This document shows positions 45,816 through 54,712 of a DNA stretch of 64,000 bases, one piece after another (position 1 is the first letter of the stretch; each line of letters opens with the position of its first letter). A model generated the notes under the pieces. It was not told the origin of the DNA. It made no database searches and was given only the letters and a program-made list of their open reading frames with translations. The stretch lies in assembly GCA_900544765.1 (NCBI GenBank), contig UQWI01000004.1, positions 136,101-200,100 of the forward strand. Direction: 5' to 3'. Position numbers and translations under genes: made by a program. The DNA comes from an uncultured Eubacteriales bacterium (lineage in GTDB: Bacteria; Bacillota; Clostridia; Oscillospirales; Oscillospiraceae).

Positions 45816-47105
45816 TCAGGATGTGAAGATGGTGGAAATGCCGGGTATGTATGTGATGATAAGCAGGACGATAAGCGACGCCAAGATTAACGGTACAACC
45901 GCCTTCGAAATCTGCTTCAGGTTGACCTTAGCAACGCCGCAGGCGACGTACAGGTCGACGCCGACAGGCGGGGTGTAGAGACCGATGGCGAGGTTGACTA
46001 TCATTACGACGCCGAGATGTATCAGGTCGACGCCGAGAGCCTGGGCGACCGGGACGAAGAGCGGCGTAAAGATATACAGCGCGCTGGTGGAGTCCAGGAA
46101 GCAGCCGGCTATCAGCAGGATGATGTTGACGATGATGAAGAAGATGATGGTGCTGCCGCCGGTGAGGTCGGTGAGCGCGCCGGAGATGGCGAGGTCGAGG
46201 CGGCTGCGGGTGAGCACGTAGGAGAACATACTTGCAGTCGCGGTGATAAACAGGACGGTGGCGGAGGTGCTGGCGGAGTCGATGATAATCGCCTTCAGCT
46301 CCTTGAACTTGACGGTCTTGTAGACGAATACGCCGATTACCAGGCCGTAGACGACGGACACGGCGGCGGCCTCGGTCGGGGTGAAGATACCGCCGTAGAT
46401 GCCGCCGAGGATAATCACCGGCATCAGCAGGCCCCAGAAGGCCTTCTTGAAGGCGACCCAGCGGTCGTGCCAGCTGGCCTTGGGCAGCTTGACAAGGTTG
46501 GCCTTGCGCCCGAGCAGCAGCGCGGCGGCTATGAGCGCGGCGCCCATGATGAGTCCCGGGATTACGCCGGCCTTGAAGAGGTCGCCGATACCTACGCCGG
46601 ACGCTATGGAGCCGTACACGACGAAGGTGATGGAGGGCGGGATTATAACGCCTATCGCGCCGGCGCTGGCCATGAGGGCCGCGGAGAAGCTGGGGCTGTA
46701 CCCGGAGCGGATCATGCCGGGGATCATGACGAGGCCGAGGGCCGCGACGGTGGCCGGGCCGGAGCCGGAGATGGCGGCGAAGAAGCAGGAGACGATGACG
46801 CAGACAATCGCGAGGCCGCCGCGCAGGTGGCCGACGCAGGCTTCGGCGAGGTTAATGAGGCGCTTTGAAATCTGCGCCTTGTCCATGATGTTGCCGGCGA
46901 GGATGAAGTAGGGGATGGCCAGCAGGACGAATTTGCTCATCGAAGAGCTGAACATCTGCGGCATGGCGCTCATTACGGTGTCCAGAGGACGTCCGGCGCC
47001 CTGCACCAGCATGGCGATTACGCTGGATACGCCCAGGCAGACGGCTATCGGCGCGCCCATTATGAGAAGCAGGGCGAAGCTTATGAACAGTACGGCGGCT
47101 ATCAT
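45816..47105 (-). CDS. TRAP transporter large permease subunit (DctM-like)
   Basis: A 429-residue protein with about twelve membrane helices and the conserved GSGPATVAALGLVMIPGMI and FTPTEAAAVSVVYGL, as in DctM. It moves organic acids or sugar acids with sodium. The start overlaps the DctQ stop (ATGA). Confidence 0.93.
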   Translation of the reverse strand: MIAAVLFISFALLLIMGAPIAVCLGVSSVIAMLVQGAGRPLDTVMSAMPQMFSSSMSKFVLLAIPYFILAGNIMDKAQISKRLINLAEACVGHLRGGLAIVCVIVSCFFAAISGSGPATVAALGLVMIPGMIRSGYSPSFSAALMASAGAIGVIIPPSITFVVYGSIASGVGIGDLFKAGVIPGLIMGAALIAAALLLGRKANLVKLPKASWHDRWVAFKKAFWGLLMPVIILGGIYGGIFTPTEAAAVSVVYGLVIGVFVYKTVKFKELKAIIIDSASTSATVLFITATASMFSYVLTRSRLDLAISGALTDLTGGSTIIFFIIVNIILLIAGCFLDSTSALYIFTPLFVPVAQALGVDLIHLGVVMIVNLAIGLYTPPVGVDLYVACGVAKVNLKQISKAVVPLILASLIVLLIITYIPGISTIFTS

Positions 47106-47602
47106 TTACTTAGCTCCTCCTTTCCTTCAGCAGACTCGGGCTTGACGCGGGCCTCCTCAATGGTGGCCTGGGCAAAGCGTATGGTTATGAATACTGCGCC
47201 GAAGGGGACGAAGGTGGCGTAAATCCACTCGGGCCACTGCATTGCGGCGGTGACCATGCCGAGGTTGTACTGGTTCATTACCATGAGCACGCCGTAGTAG
47301 ACGAGCACGGCGGAGAACACGGTGCACAGGCCGTAGACAAACACCAGCAGAGCCTTGCGTGCCTTGAAGTTCACGGCGTCGGGCAGGATGGTCAGGCCCA
47401 GGTGGGCGCGGCGCTTGGCGGCAATGGCGGTGCCCATCATGCTCAACAGGATGAACAGGTATGTGGCTATCTCCTCGGAGAAGGCCAGAGAGCCTATGCC
47501 GGTCCAGCGGCAGACGACGTTTGCAAAGGTGATGCAGACCATCACTATCGTGCAGATAATGCAGATTATCTCTTCTATACGGTCGAGTATTTTATTAATC
47601 AT
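47102..47602 (-). CDS. TRAP transporter small permease subunit (DctQ-like)
   Basis: A 166-residue protein with four membrane helices, including VVCRWTGIGSLAFSEEIATY, normal for DctQ. The ATG at 47602 has GGAGGTG 6 bases upstream. Confidence 0.9.
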   Translation of the reverse strand: MINKILDRIEEIICIICTIVMVCITFANVVCRWTGIGSLAFSEEIATYLFILLSMMGTAIAAKRRAHLGLTILPDAVNFKARKALLVFVYGLCTVFSAVLVYYGVLMVMNQYNLGMVTAAMQWPEWIYATFVPFGAVFITIRFAQATIEEARVKPESAEGKEELSK

Positions 47603-47617
47603 ATCGCGCACCTCCCA

Positions 47618-48643
47618 TTAAGCTCCGATGCCGAAGGAGGCGCAGGCTTCCTCGCCGAAGTAGTCGAACATTTCCTGCTTGAAATCGGCGACGGCCTCCT
47701 CGAAGGCGGCCTTTTCCTCGTCGGTGAGGTAGGTGACGGTCATGCCCTCTTCCTTGAACTTCTCAATGGTCTCGGCCTCCTCGTTGACAAGGGTCTCGCG
47801 GCCCCAGTTGCAGGCCTCGATGGCGCACTCCTGGAGAAGCTCCTGGGTCTTGGGCTCAAGGCTCTCCCAGACCTCGGTGTTGGCGATAAAGAGGTCGCTC
47901 TCGTAGGAGTAGTTCCAGAGGGTCAGATAGTCCTGAACCTCGTACATCTTGGAGGAATCGGTTATCGAGACGCCGTTCTCCTGCCCGTCAAGGGTGCCCT
48001 GCTGTATGGCGGTAAAGACCTCGGACCAGTTCATGGCGGTGGGGTCGGCGCCGAGGGCGCGGAAGAAGCCCATGAAAACAACGCTGCCGGGGACACGGAT
48101 TTTCAGGTGCTGGACATCCTCGGGGGTGCGGACCTCGTGCTTGGAGTTTGTCAGCTGACGGAAGCCGTTGTGGAAGCTTCCAAGATAGGTCATGCCCTTC
48201 GCGGCGAGACGCTCGGCGTAGTAATCCTTGCCGGTTGAATCTATGACCTCGACAGCTTCGTCGTAGTCCTCAAATATCCAGGGGATTGTGGCCACGGGCA
48301 GCTTCTCGTCTATGACGGCGAGGGTGCAGGTGGCGTAGGCCGCCAGGTCCACGCTGCCGGAAGCTATCATCTCGATCCCTCGGGAAGCGTTGCCGTTGGC
48401 CAGCTGGTCGTTCGGGAACACCGCAACGGTGATGTTGCCGCCGGAGCGCTCCTCAACGAGCTGGGCGAAATAGTCGCCCACGCGGGCGTCTATCTGCGTG
48501 TCGGTGCCGTTGACAGCCATGGTCAGCTCTATGGTCTGATACTCGCCGTCGGCCGTGTCGCCCGGGGTGTTGCCCTGGCAGCCGGAGAGGACGAGAACAA
48601 GCGCAAGAGCCAGGCATGCAACTCGTAAAACGTTTCTTCTCAT
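47618..48643 (-). CDS. TRAP transporter substrate-binding lipoprotein (DctP-like)
   Basis: A 341-residue lipoprotein with the lipobox VLSGC at residues 18-22. The mature part has FPNDQLANGNASRGIEMI and KIRVPGSVVFMGFFRALGA, typical of DctP proteins and their binding arginine. It captures an organic acid or sugar acid outside the cell. It is the first gene of the transporter-transketolase-dehydrogenase operon. Confidence 0.92.
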   Translation of the reverse strand: MRRNVLRVACLALALVLVLSGCQGNTPGDTADGEYQTIELTMAVNGTDTQIDARVGDYFAQLVEERSGGNITVAVFPNDQLANGNASRGIEMIASGSVDLAAYATCTLAVIDEKLPVATIPWIFEDYDEAVEVIDSTGKDYYAERLAAKGMTYLGSFHNGFRQLTNSKHEVRTPEDVQHLKIRVPGSVVFMGFFRALGADPTAMNWSEVFTAIQQGTLDGQENGVSITDSSKMYEVQDYLTLWNYSYESDLFIANTEVWESLEPKTQELLQECAIEACNWGRETLVNEEAETIEKFKEEGMTVTYLTDEEKAAFEEAVADFKQEMFDYFGEEACASFGIGA

Positions 48644-48740
48644 TTTCTGCCTCCTATTCTTCTTTCTCCCTCAAATTTGCAGGACACAGCGCGCGGACGA
48701 CTTGTATGGTACATTACTGACGTCTGTTATACTATGTCCT

Positions 48741-48784
48741 TTGTCTGACATACACATGGTAGCATGAACCATTTTCTTCGTCAA
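48741..48784 (-). promoter_or_regulatory. Promoter of the TRAP operon with FadR-type palindrome
   Basis: On the minus strand TTGACG (48779-48784) and TACCAT (48756-48761) are 17 bases apart. TGTCTGACA (48742-48750), a palindrome of the FadR family kind, lies at the expected transcript start. Confidence 0.6.
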
Positions 48785-48854
48785 CCTCACGAATTCGATT
48801 TTCGCTTTTGTTCAATTTCAAAGGTCATAATTTGTTTACAATTTACAAGAAAAG

Positions 48855-48888
48855 AACCGGCAAAGGGCTTTTTGGCCCTGAGCCGGTT
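48855..48888 (-). terminator. Terminator after the FadR-type regulator
   Basis: AACCGGC and GCCGGTT enclose an inner GGGC/GCCC stem, followed on the minus strand by TTTTC-rich DNA. Confidence 0.7.
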
Positions 48889-48911
48889 AGAAAATTAACC
48901 ATCTTTGTCTT

Positions 48912-49631
48912 TTATTTCACAACATCTAGGAAATAGGTACTGTGCACAAACTCCTCAAGGCCGTCGAGGCTGCCGCTTTCCAGTATGCCGTAGAGCTTCC
49001 AGTGCACGTCTATATGCTCACGTGAGCGGCCGGTTTTTATCATCGTTTCAACCGTCTTGCGGCGCACGGCGTAGGTGAGGGTGCGCACGACGCGGTTTAT
49101 CTTGTCGGCCAGCTCGTTCTTGCATAGCGCGGAGACAGCGTCGTGGAAGGCGTCGTCCGCGCGGAAGGCGCAGTCCACTATGTCGCCGCCTAGCTTACCG
49201 CAGGCGGCGTCCTCGAACTCTTCAAGCGCGCTGCGCACCTTGGCCATACCCTCGGGCGTTTTCTTTTTTACGGCGAGGCGCATGATGCCCACCTCAATGA
49301 GCTCACGCAGCTCCATCAGGCTGTCGAAGTCCTGGCCCTGGAGTATTATGCCGTAGACCATGGGGTCTATCATGCTCTCCTGGAAGCCGCCGGCCACAAA
49401 GGTGCCCTCAGAGCGGCGGGACACAAGCACGCCCAGGTAGGTCAGTATCTTGGTCGCCTCGCGCACGCTGGTGCGCGCCACGCCCAGCTGGGCGGCAAGC
49501 TCTGGCTCGCTGGGCAGCTTGTCGCCGGGTTTGAGCTGGCCGGAGACCATGCCGTCGGTAAGGCAGTTTATCACCTGCTGAACTACGGACTCGGTCTTTA
49601 AGTTTTTAAGATAGTTTGCCTGCTCTGCCAC
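48912..49631 (-). CDS. FadR/GntR family transcriptional regulator
   Basis: A 239-residue regulator with the winged helix GDKLPSEPELAAQLGVARTS and an FCD ligand domain (DSLMELRELIEVGIMRLAV, DDAFHDAVSALCKN). The GTG at 49631 has GGGAGAG upstream. It is transcribed in the same direction as the TRAP cluster from its own promoter. It probably represses that cluster until a sugar acid binds. Confidence 0.9.
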   Translation of the reverse strand: MAEQANYLKNLKTESVVQQVINCLTDGMVSGQLKPGDKLPSEPELAAQLGVARTSVREATKILTYLGVLVSRRSEGTFVAGGFQESMIDPMVYGIILQGQDFDSLMELRELIEVGIMRLAVKKKTPEGMAKVRSALEEFEDAACGKLGGDIVDCAFRADDAFHDAVSALCKNELADKINRVVRTLTYAVRRKTVETMIKTGRSREHIDVHWKLYGILESGSLDGLEEFVHSTYFLDVVK

Positions 49632-49716
49632 TGCGCATCTCTCCCGTCCGCCGGGTTGGGGCAAATTCAGCACCCCTCGACGGCATTCTCATATGTATGA
49701 CAAAAATACTACTATT

Positions 49717-49770
49717 ACCTTAACCTATTTTTGACGTTTAGTCAAGTGGAGTAAATCTAACATCAGACAT
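49717..49770 (-). promoter_or_regulatory. Promoter and operator-like sites of the FadR-type gene
   Basis: On the minus strand TTGACT (49740-49745) and TAAGGT (49717-49722) are 17 bases apart. TTGAC-N5-GTCAA (49731-49745) is a perfect palindrome over the -35 box. ATCAGACA (49762-49769) matches 7 of 8 bases of the GTCAGACA core at the TRAP promoter. Confidence 0.5.
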
Positions 49771-49796
49771 TAGCATGTGTTAATAAGGGCAAAATA

Positions 49797-49829
49797 TGCA
49801 AAAAAGCGCCCCACCTCGGCGGTGGGGCG
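49797..49829 (-). terminator. Terminator after degV
   Basis: A perfect 10-base stem (49805-49814 with 49820-49829) is followed on the minus strand by six or more Ts. Confidence 0.85.
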
Positions 49830-49835
49830 CCTGGC

Positions 49836-50711
49836 TCAAGTCCTTGTCTTGCCTATGAAGAACACGGCTACCAGTCCGGGGCCGGTGTGGGCGCCGATGA
49901 TTGGGCCGATGTGCGTGTAGAAGATGTCCTTGAAGCCGCACTCGCGCTGCATAGCCTCGGCGAACTCGCGGGCCTTCTCGGGGGCGTCGGCCTCGGAGAC
50001 AACCAGGGTCTGATTCTCGGGGTCAATTACTAGCTCCTTGACGTCCTGCACCATCTTCTTGAAGCAGGACTTGTCTCCGCGCACCTTCTGCCAGACTTCG
50101 AGGTGGCCCTCATAGTCGAGGTGCATAATGGGCACAATCTTCAGGGCGGTTCCGAAGGCGGCGCTGGTGCGGCTGACGCGTCCGCCTCGGTACAGGTAGG
50201 TGAGGTCGTTTGTGGTGAAGATGCTGTTGACCTCGTGATGTATGCTTTCAAGGTCGTTGGCGTTGTCCTCGAGGGATATGCCGCCGTCGCGGTTTGACGC
50301 GGCGCGCATGACCAGCAGACCGAAACCGGCGGAGGCGTTTGCGCTGTCGACTACGCGGCAGGTCCAGCCGGGATACTCTTCCATGAGCTGGGCCGCGGCG
50401 CTGCGGGCGTTGTCGCAGCTGCCGGAGATGGCGAGAGCGAGGGATATGTGAAGCACGTCCTTGCCCTGCTCGGCGAGAGGACGCCAGAAGTCAAGGAACT
50501 CGCCGGGATTTATCTGGCTCGTCTTGGCGACGCCGCCGGCGCGCATAAGACGGTAAAACTCCTTGAAACTCTCCTCCGTCATCTCGTCGACCATGGGCTC
50601 GCCGTCCATGGTGAAGGGCATCTTGTAGGGGAGAACGTCGATTTCACGGCATTTTTCAAGAGTGAGGTCGCAGCCGGAGTCGGCTGTTATCTGATAGGTC
50701 TTTTCACTCAT
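49836..50711 (-). CDS. DegV family fatty-acid-binding protein
   Basis: A 291-residue protein with TADSGCDLTLEK, GVAKTSQINPGEF, LHISLALAISGSCDNARSA (cited in part) and LYRGGRVSRTSAAFG, the DegV/FakB pattern. It binds a fatty acid for phosphorylation by a FakA-type kinase. Confidence 0.9.
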   Translation of the reverse strand: MSEKTYQITADSGCDLTLEKCREIDVLPYKMPFTMDGEPMVDEMTEESFKEFYRLMRAGGVAKTSQINPGEFLDFWRPLAEQGKDVLHISLALAISGSCDNARSAAAQLMEEYPGWTCRVVDSANASAGFGLLVMRAASNRDGGISLEDNANDLESIHHEVNSIFTTNDLTYLYRGGRVSRTSAAFGTALKIVPIMHLDYEGHLEVWQKVRGDKSCFKKMVQDVKELVIDPENQTLVVSEADAPEKAREFAEAMQRECGFKDIFYTHIGPIIGAHTGPGLVAVFFIGKTRT

Positions 50712-50747
50712 TGCTTCTAACCTTTCTTTGCAAGATTATCATGGGAA

Positions 50748-50776
50748 ATTATAGCTCAGTTTGTGTATATTATCAA
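50748..50776 (-). promoter_or_regulatory. degV promoter
   Basis: On the minus strand TTGATA (50771-50776) and TATAAT (50748-50753) are 17 bases apart. Confidence 0.75.
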
Positions 50777-50918
50777 TAGTTAATTCGCACAAACCAATAG
50801 CCCCGCAGCTGCTCGGGCGCATATGGGGGGAAAAGACGGATTTTGCCGGAAGCCGGCCTCATCCAGAGACAGGATGGAGTATACATGCAAAAAATACGCA
50901 CAAAGTTGGTTTCGGTCG

Positions 50919-50947
50919 TTGAAAAGCTCACCGGCGGATGCTATACT
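50919..50947 (+). promoter_or_regulatory. Promoter of the second transketolase operon
   Basis: TTGAAA (50919-50924) and TATACT (50942-50947) are 17 bases apart. The divergent space 50777-50918 holds nothing else I can support. Confidence 0.75.
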
Positions 50948-50985
50948 GTTTACATGCAAATCCCACTGGTATAGGAGGAGGAAAC

Positions 50986-51822
50986 ATGACTGCAAAAGAG
51001 CTTGAGCTGACAGCGGCCAAAGGCAGGCTGCTGGCGCTTGAAATGGTCTATCGCGCCGCGAGCGGGCACATCGGCGGCTCCCTGAGCGCAATGGACGCAC
51101 TGACGGAGCTGTACTTTGAGGAGCTCCGCATCGACCCTGCCGAGCCGAAGGACCCCGACCGCGACCGCTTCGTAATGAGCAAGGGTCACTGCACCCCTGC
51201 GCTCTACGCTGTGCTCGCGCTGCGCGGGTATTTTGACGAGAGTGATCTGGGGCTCTTCCGCTCCATCAAGGGCCACTACTCCGGACACCCCGATATGGTG
51301 CACGTCAAGGGCGTAGACATGTCCACCGGCTCGCTGGGCCAGGGGCTCGCCGCCGCGGGCGGAATGGCGCTTGCAGGGAAGCTGGACAAGAAGGACTACC
51401 GCGTCTACGCGATGATGGGTGACGGTGAGATTGAGGAGGGCGAGATATGGGAGGCTGCGATGGCCATCCACAAGTACAAGCTCGACAACCTCTGCGGCAT
51501 TGTAGACGTGAACGGCCTGCAGATTGACGGCGCTACCGCCGACGTCATGCCCTCCGAGCCGCTGGACGCCAAGTTCGCCGCCTTCGGCTGGCACGTCATC
51601 AAGGCCGACGGCCACGATTTTGATTCCCTGCGCGCCGCGCTGGCCGAGGCCCGTGAGACCAAGGGCGCGCCCAGCGTCATACTGATGAGGACCGTGAAAG
51701 GCAAAGGCGTGTCCTTCATGGAGAACAACGCCGGTTGGCACGGCAAGGCTCCCAACGCCGAGCAGTACGAGCAGGCAAAGGCTGAGCTCAGCTCGGCCAT
51801 AGCGAAACTGGAGGTGGAATGA
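50986..51822 (+). CDS. Transketolase, N-terminal subunit (copy 2)
   Basis: A 278-residue thiamine diphosphate subunit with ASGHIGGSLSAMDALTELYF, SKGHCTPALYA and GDGEIEEGEIWEAAM. The ATG at 50986 has GGAGGAGG upstream. It is clearly related to copy 1 but diverged (for example HIGG for HPGG), so the two are not a recent duplicate. Confidence 0.93.
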   Translation: MTAKELELTAAKGRLLALEMVYRAASGHIGGSLSAMDALTELYFEELRIDPAEPKDPDRDRFVMSKGHCTPALYAVLALRGYFDESDLGLFRSIKGHYSGHPDMVHVKGVDMSTGSLGQGLAAAGGMALAGKLDKKDYRVYAMMGDGEIEEGEIWEAAMAIHKYKLDNLCGIVDVNGLQIDGATADVMPSEPLDAKFAAFGWHVIKADGHDFDSLRAALAEARETKGAPSVILMRTVKGKGVSFMENNAGWHGKAPNAEQYEQAKAELSSAIAKLEVE

Positions 51823-51823
51823 G

Positions 51824-52771
51824 ATGGAGAAGATAGCAACACGCGGAGCATACGGTGAAGAGCTGGTGGCTCTCGCCGAGCAGTATCCCGAGCTTGTCGT
51901 CCTCGACGCCGACCTCTCCAGCGCCACGATGACCAAGTCCTTCGCGGCCAAGTACCCGGAGCGCTTCTTCGACATGGGCATAGCCGAGGCGGACATGATG
52001 GGCTTTGCGGCCGGTCTCGCCGCCTGCGGCAAGAAGCCCTTTGCAAACTCCTTCGCCATGTTCACCGCGGGAAGGGCCTGGGAGCAGGTGCGCAACTCCA
52101 TTGCCTACCCGCACCTGAACGTAAAGTGCGTCGGCTCTCACGGCGGCCTCTCCGTCGGCGAGGACGGCGCTACGCACCAGTGCGTCGAGGACCTGGCGCT
52201 GATGAGCGCCATCCCAGGAATGGTGGTCGTGAACCCCTGCGACGGCCCCGAAATGCGCAAGGCGGTAAAGGCCCTGCTCGACTACGAGGGCCCGGCATAC
52301 CTGCGCCTCGGCCGCATGGCTGTTGAGAGCGTCACGGACGAGACCCCGGGATATGAGTTCACCCTCGGCAAGGCCGCGCTGCTCCGCGACGGCAGCGATG
52401 TAACGCTTGCCGCCACCGGCCTCATGGTCCAGCGCGCCCTCGCTGCGGCGGATATCCTCGCCGCCAAGGGCCTATCCGCCCGCGTACTCGACATCCACAC
52501 GATAAAGCCGCTCGACACCGAGGCCATCCTCGCCGCCGCGCGAGACACCGGCTGTATCGTCACCAGCGAGGAGCACAGCATCATAGGCGGCTTGGGCAGC
52601 GCCGTGGCCGCAGTCTGCGCCGAAAACTGCCCCGTGCCGGTGGTGCGCCACGGCGTGATGGACGAGTTCGGCCGCAGCGGCAAGGCCCTGGAGGTGCTCG
52701 AGCATTACGGCCTCACCGCCGAGGTCATGGCGGAGAAGGCCGAGCGCGCGATAGCGCTGAAAAAGAAGTAA
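51824..52771 (+). CDS. Transketolase, C-terminal subunit (copy 2)
   Basis: A 315-residue partner subunit with DMGIAEADMMGFAAGLAACG, CVGSHGGLSVGEDGATHQ and HTIKPLDTEAI. The ATG lies one base after the stop of the N-terminal subunit. The pair likely serves the pentose phosphate pathway. Confidence 0.93.
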   Translation: MEKIATRGAYGEELVALAEQYPELVVLDADLSSATMTKSFAAKYPERFFDMGIAEADMMGFAAGLAACGKKPFANSFAMFTAGRAWEQVRNSIAYPHLNVKCVGSHGGLSVGEDGATHQCVEDLALMSAIPGMVVVNPCDGPEMRKAVKALLDYEGPAYLRLGRMAVESVTDETPGYEFTLGKAALLRDGSDVTLAATGLMVQRALAAADILAAKGLSARVLDIHTIKPLDTEAILAAARDTGCIVTSEEHSIIGGLGSAVAAVCAENCPVPVVRHGVMDEFGRSGKALEVLEHYGLTAEVMAEKAERAIALKKK

Positions 52772-52862
52772 GTCGTTAAATTATCTACAATCTAGGCGCC
52801 GATTTGCACAGTTATTGTGCAATCAGTTGAAAATTTGTTGAAATTTTCATAGCTTTTAATAA

Positions 52863-52902
52863 TTGAATTTACACTGCCTGAGGGACTAAAATAAAGTAGT
52901 CC
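52863..52902 (+). promoter_or_regulatory. Putative glpK promoter with palindrome
   Basis: TTGAAT (52863-52868) and TAAAAT (52887-52892) are 18 bases apart. GGACTA-N8-TAGTCC (52883-52902) covers the -10 box and may be an operator. The stretch upstream (52772-52862) is AT-rich with no gene. Confidence 0.45.
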
Positions 52903-52937
52903 AATATGTACACAGTGGGCAGAGAAGGGAAAGGCAT

Positions 52938-52980
52938 GTGCGGACACGGGGCTATACCCGGAGTCCGCACTGCTTATTTT
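52938..52980 (+). terminator. Attenuator-like hairpin in the glpK leader
   Basis: GTGCGGAC and GTCCGCAC enclose CGGG and CCCG (52938-52970), followed by TGCTTATTTTT. It lies between the promoter and glpK, as in leaders under GlpP-type antitermination. Confidence 0.55.
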
Positions 52981-53026
52981 TACGCCGCAGTCGGGGGAGC
53001 ATGCGCGGGTGAAAGGATGATGACGG

Positions 53027-54517
53027 GTGAAGTACATAATGGCGCTCGACCAGGGCACCACCAGCTCACGCTGCCTGATATTCGATTACAGCGGGCGCAT
53101 ATGCTCGCTCGCGCAGAAGGAGTTCACGCAGTACTATCCGCAGCCCGGCTGGGTCGAGCACGACCCGGAGGAGATATGGGACACTACGCTCGAGGTGGCC
53201 CGCACAGCCATGCTGAAAATGAAGGTTCCGGCGCGGGACATAGCCGCGATAGGCATCACGAACCAGCGCGAGACCACCGTGGTTTGGGACAGAAACACCG
53301 GCGAGCCGGTCTGCAACGCCATAGTCTGGCAGTGCCGCCGCACCAGCGGAATGGTGGACGAGCTCGTCGACGCCGGATACTCCGACTTGATACGCTCCAA
53401 GACCGGCCTCATACCCGACGCCTACTTCTCGGGTACCAAGCTGCGCTGGATACTCGATAACGTCCCGGGCGCACGCGAGCGGGCCGAGGCGGGAGAGCTG
53501 TTCTTCGGCACGGTGGACACCTGGCTCATCTGGAAGCTCACCGGGGGACGGGCGCACGTCACGGATTACACTAACGCCTCGCGCACCATGCTCTTCGACA
53601 TACACCGCCTGTGCTGGGACAGCGAGCTTTTAAAGCTCCTGGACATACCGGAGTGCATGCTGCCGGAGGTCAGGCCTTCGAGCCAGGTTTACGGCTGGAC
53701 GAAGTACGAGCTCTTCGGCGGGGAAATACCCGTTGCGGGCGCGGCGGGCGACCAGCAGAGCGCGCTCTTCGGCCAGTGTTGTTTTGAGCCCGGAGACATG
53801 AAGAACACCTATGGCACGGGCTGTTTCCTGCTCATGAACACGGGCGGCGAGCCGGTGATGAGCCGCAGCGGGTTGCTGACTACGGTCGCGGCCACCCTGC
53901 CGGGCCAGGTGCAGTATGCGCTCGAGGGCAGCGTGTTCACCGCCGGCGCGGCCGTGCAGTGGCTGCGCGACGAGCTGGGCGTCATATCCTCGGCGGCGGA
54001 GTCGCAGGAGTACGCCGAGAGCGTCCCCGACACGGCGGGCGTGTACGTTGTTCCGGCCTTTACGGGACTGGGAGCGCCGTATTGGAACCAGTACGCGCGC
54101 GGCATGATAACCGGCGTAACGCGCGGCTTCTCGAGGGCGCATCTGGTGCGCGCCACGCTCGAGAGCATAGCCTACCAGACCGTGGACATCTGCGCCGCAA
54201 TGCAGACCGACGCGGGCGTACCGCTCACGGAGCTGAAGGTGGACGGCGGGGCCTCGGCCAACAGCTTCCTGATGCAGTTCCAGGCGGACGTGCTCGGCTC
54301 CGAAGTCGTGCGTCCCAAGTGCATAGAGACCACCGCAATGGGCGCGGCGTATCTCGCCGGACTCGCGGTCGGGCACTGGAAGGGCCTGGACGATGTGCGC
54401 GCGAGCTGGGAAACGGACAAGACTTTTGCCCCGCAGATGGACGGCTCAAGGCGTGAAGAGCTGCTCAGCGGCTGGAAAAAGGCGGTCAGGTGTGCTCTGA
54501 CGTGGTCGGAGAGCTGA
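53027..54517 (+). CDS. glpK: Glycerol kinase
   Basis: A 496-residue FGGY kinase with [20 protein letters not shown] (cited in part), [26 protein letters not shown] and [13 protein letters not shown]. It phosphorylates glycerol to glycerol-3-phosphate. The GTG at 53027 follows AAAGGATGATGACGG. No glpF lies next to it. Confidence 0.96.
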   Translation: MKYIMALDQGTTSSRCLIFDYSGRICSLAQKEFTQYYPQPGWVEHDPEEIWDTTLEVARTAMLKMKVPARDIAAIGITNQRETTVVWDRNTGEPVCNAIVWQCRRTSGMVDELVDAGYSDLIRSKTGLIPDAYFSGTKLRWILDNVPGARERAEAGELFFGTVDTWLIWKLTGGRAHVTDYTNASRTMLFDIHRLCWDSELLKLLDIPECMLPEVRPSSQVYGWTKYELFGGEIPVAGAAGDQQSALFGQCCFEPGDMKNTYGTGCFLLMNTGGEPVMSRSGLLTTVAATLPGQVQYALEGSVFTAGAAVQWLRDELGVISSAAESQEYAESVPDTAGVYVVPAFTGLGAPYWNQYARGMITGVTRGFSRAHLVRATLESIAYQTVDICAAMQTDAGVPLTELKVDGGASANSFLMQFQADVLGSEVVRPKCIETTAMGAAYLAGLAVGHWKGLDDVRASWETDKTFAPQMDGSRREELLSGWKKAVRCALTWSES

Positions 54518-54612
54518 GTGGGGCTTGCACGGTATGTTAAACTGTGGTAAAGTCTTGCGGAGAGAAATTTTACGCGCCGCGGGCGCGCTGCGATAACGGC
54601 ATAGCGAACGGC

Positions 54613-54664
54613 GCCTGAAGCTTCGCGCATGCCGGCTGTCAGGCCGCGCGCTGAGACTTCAGGC
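54613..54664 (+). promoter_or_regulatory. Long hairpin in the leader of the G1P dehydrogenase gene
   Basis: GCCTGAAG (54613-54620) pairs with CTTCAGGC (54657-54664) and encloses GCGC/GCGC and GGCC-type inner stems. A TTGCAC/TAAAGT promoter lies near 54527-54555. There is no T run, so it is more likely a structured leader than a terminator. Confidence 0.4.
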
Positions 54665-54712
54665 CGTGCCTTTGCACAGCAAAAAAGGAGCTCTTTTGGA
54701 GGGAGACATAGC

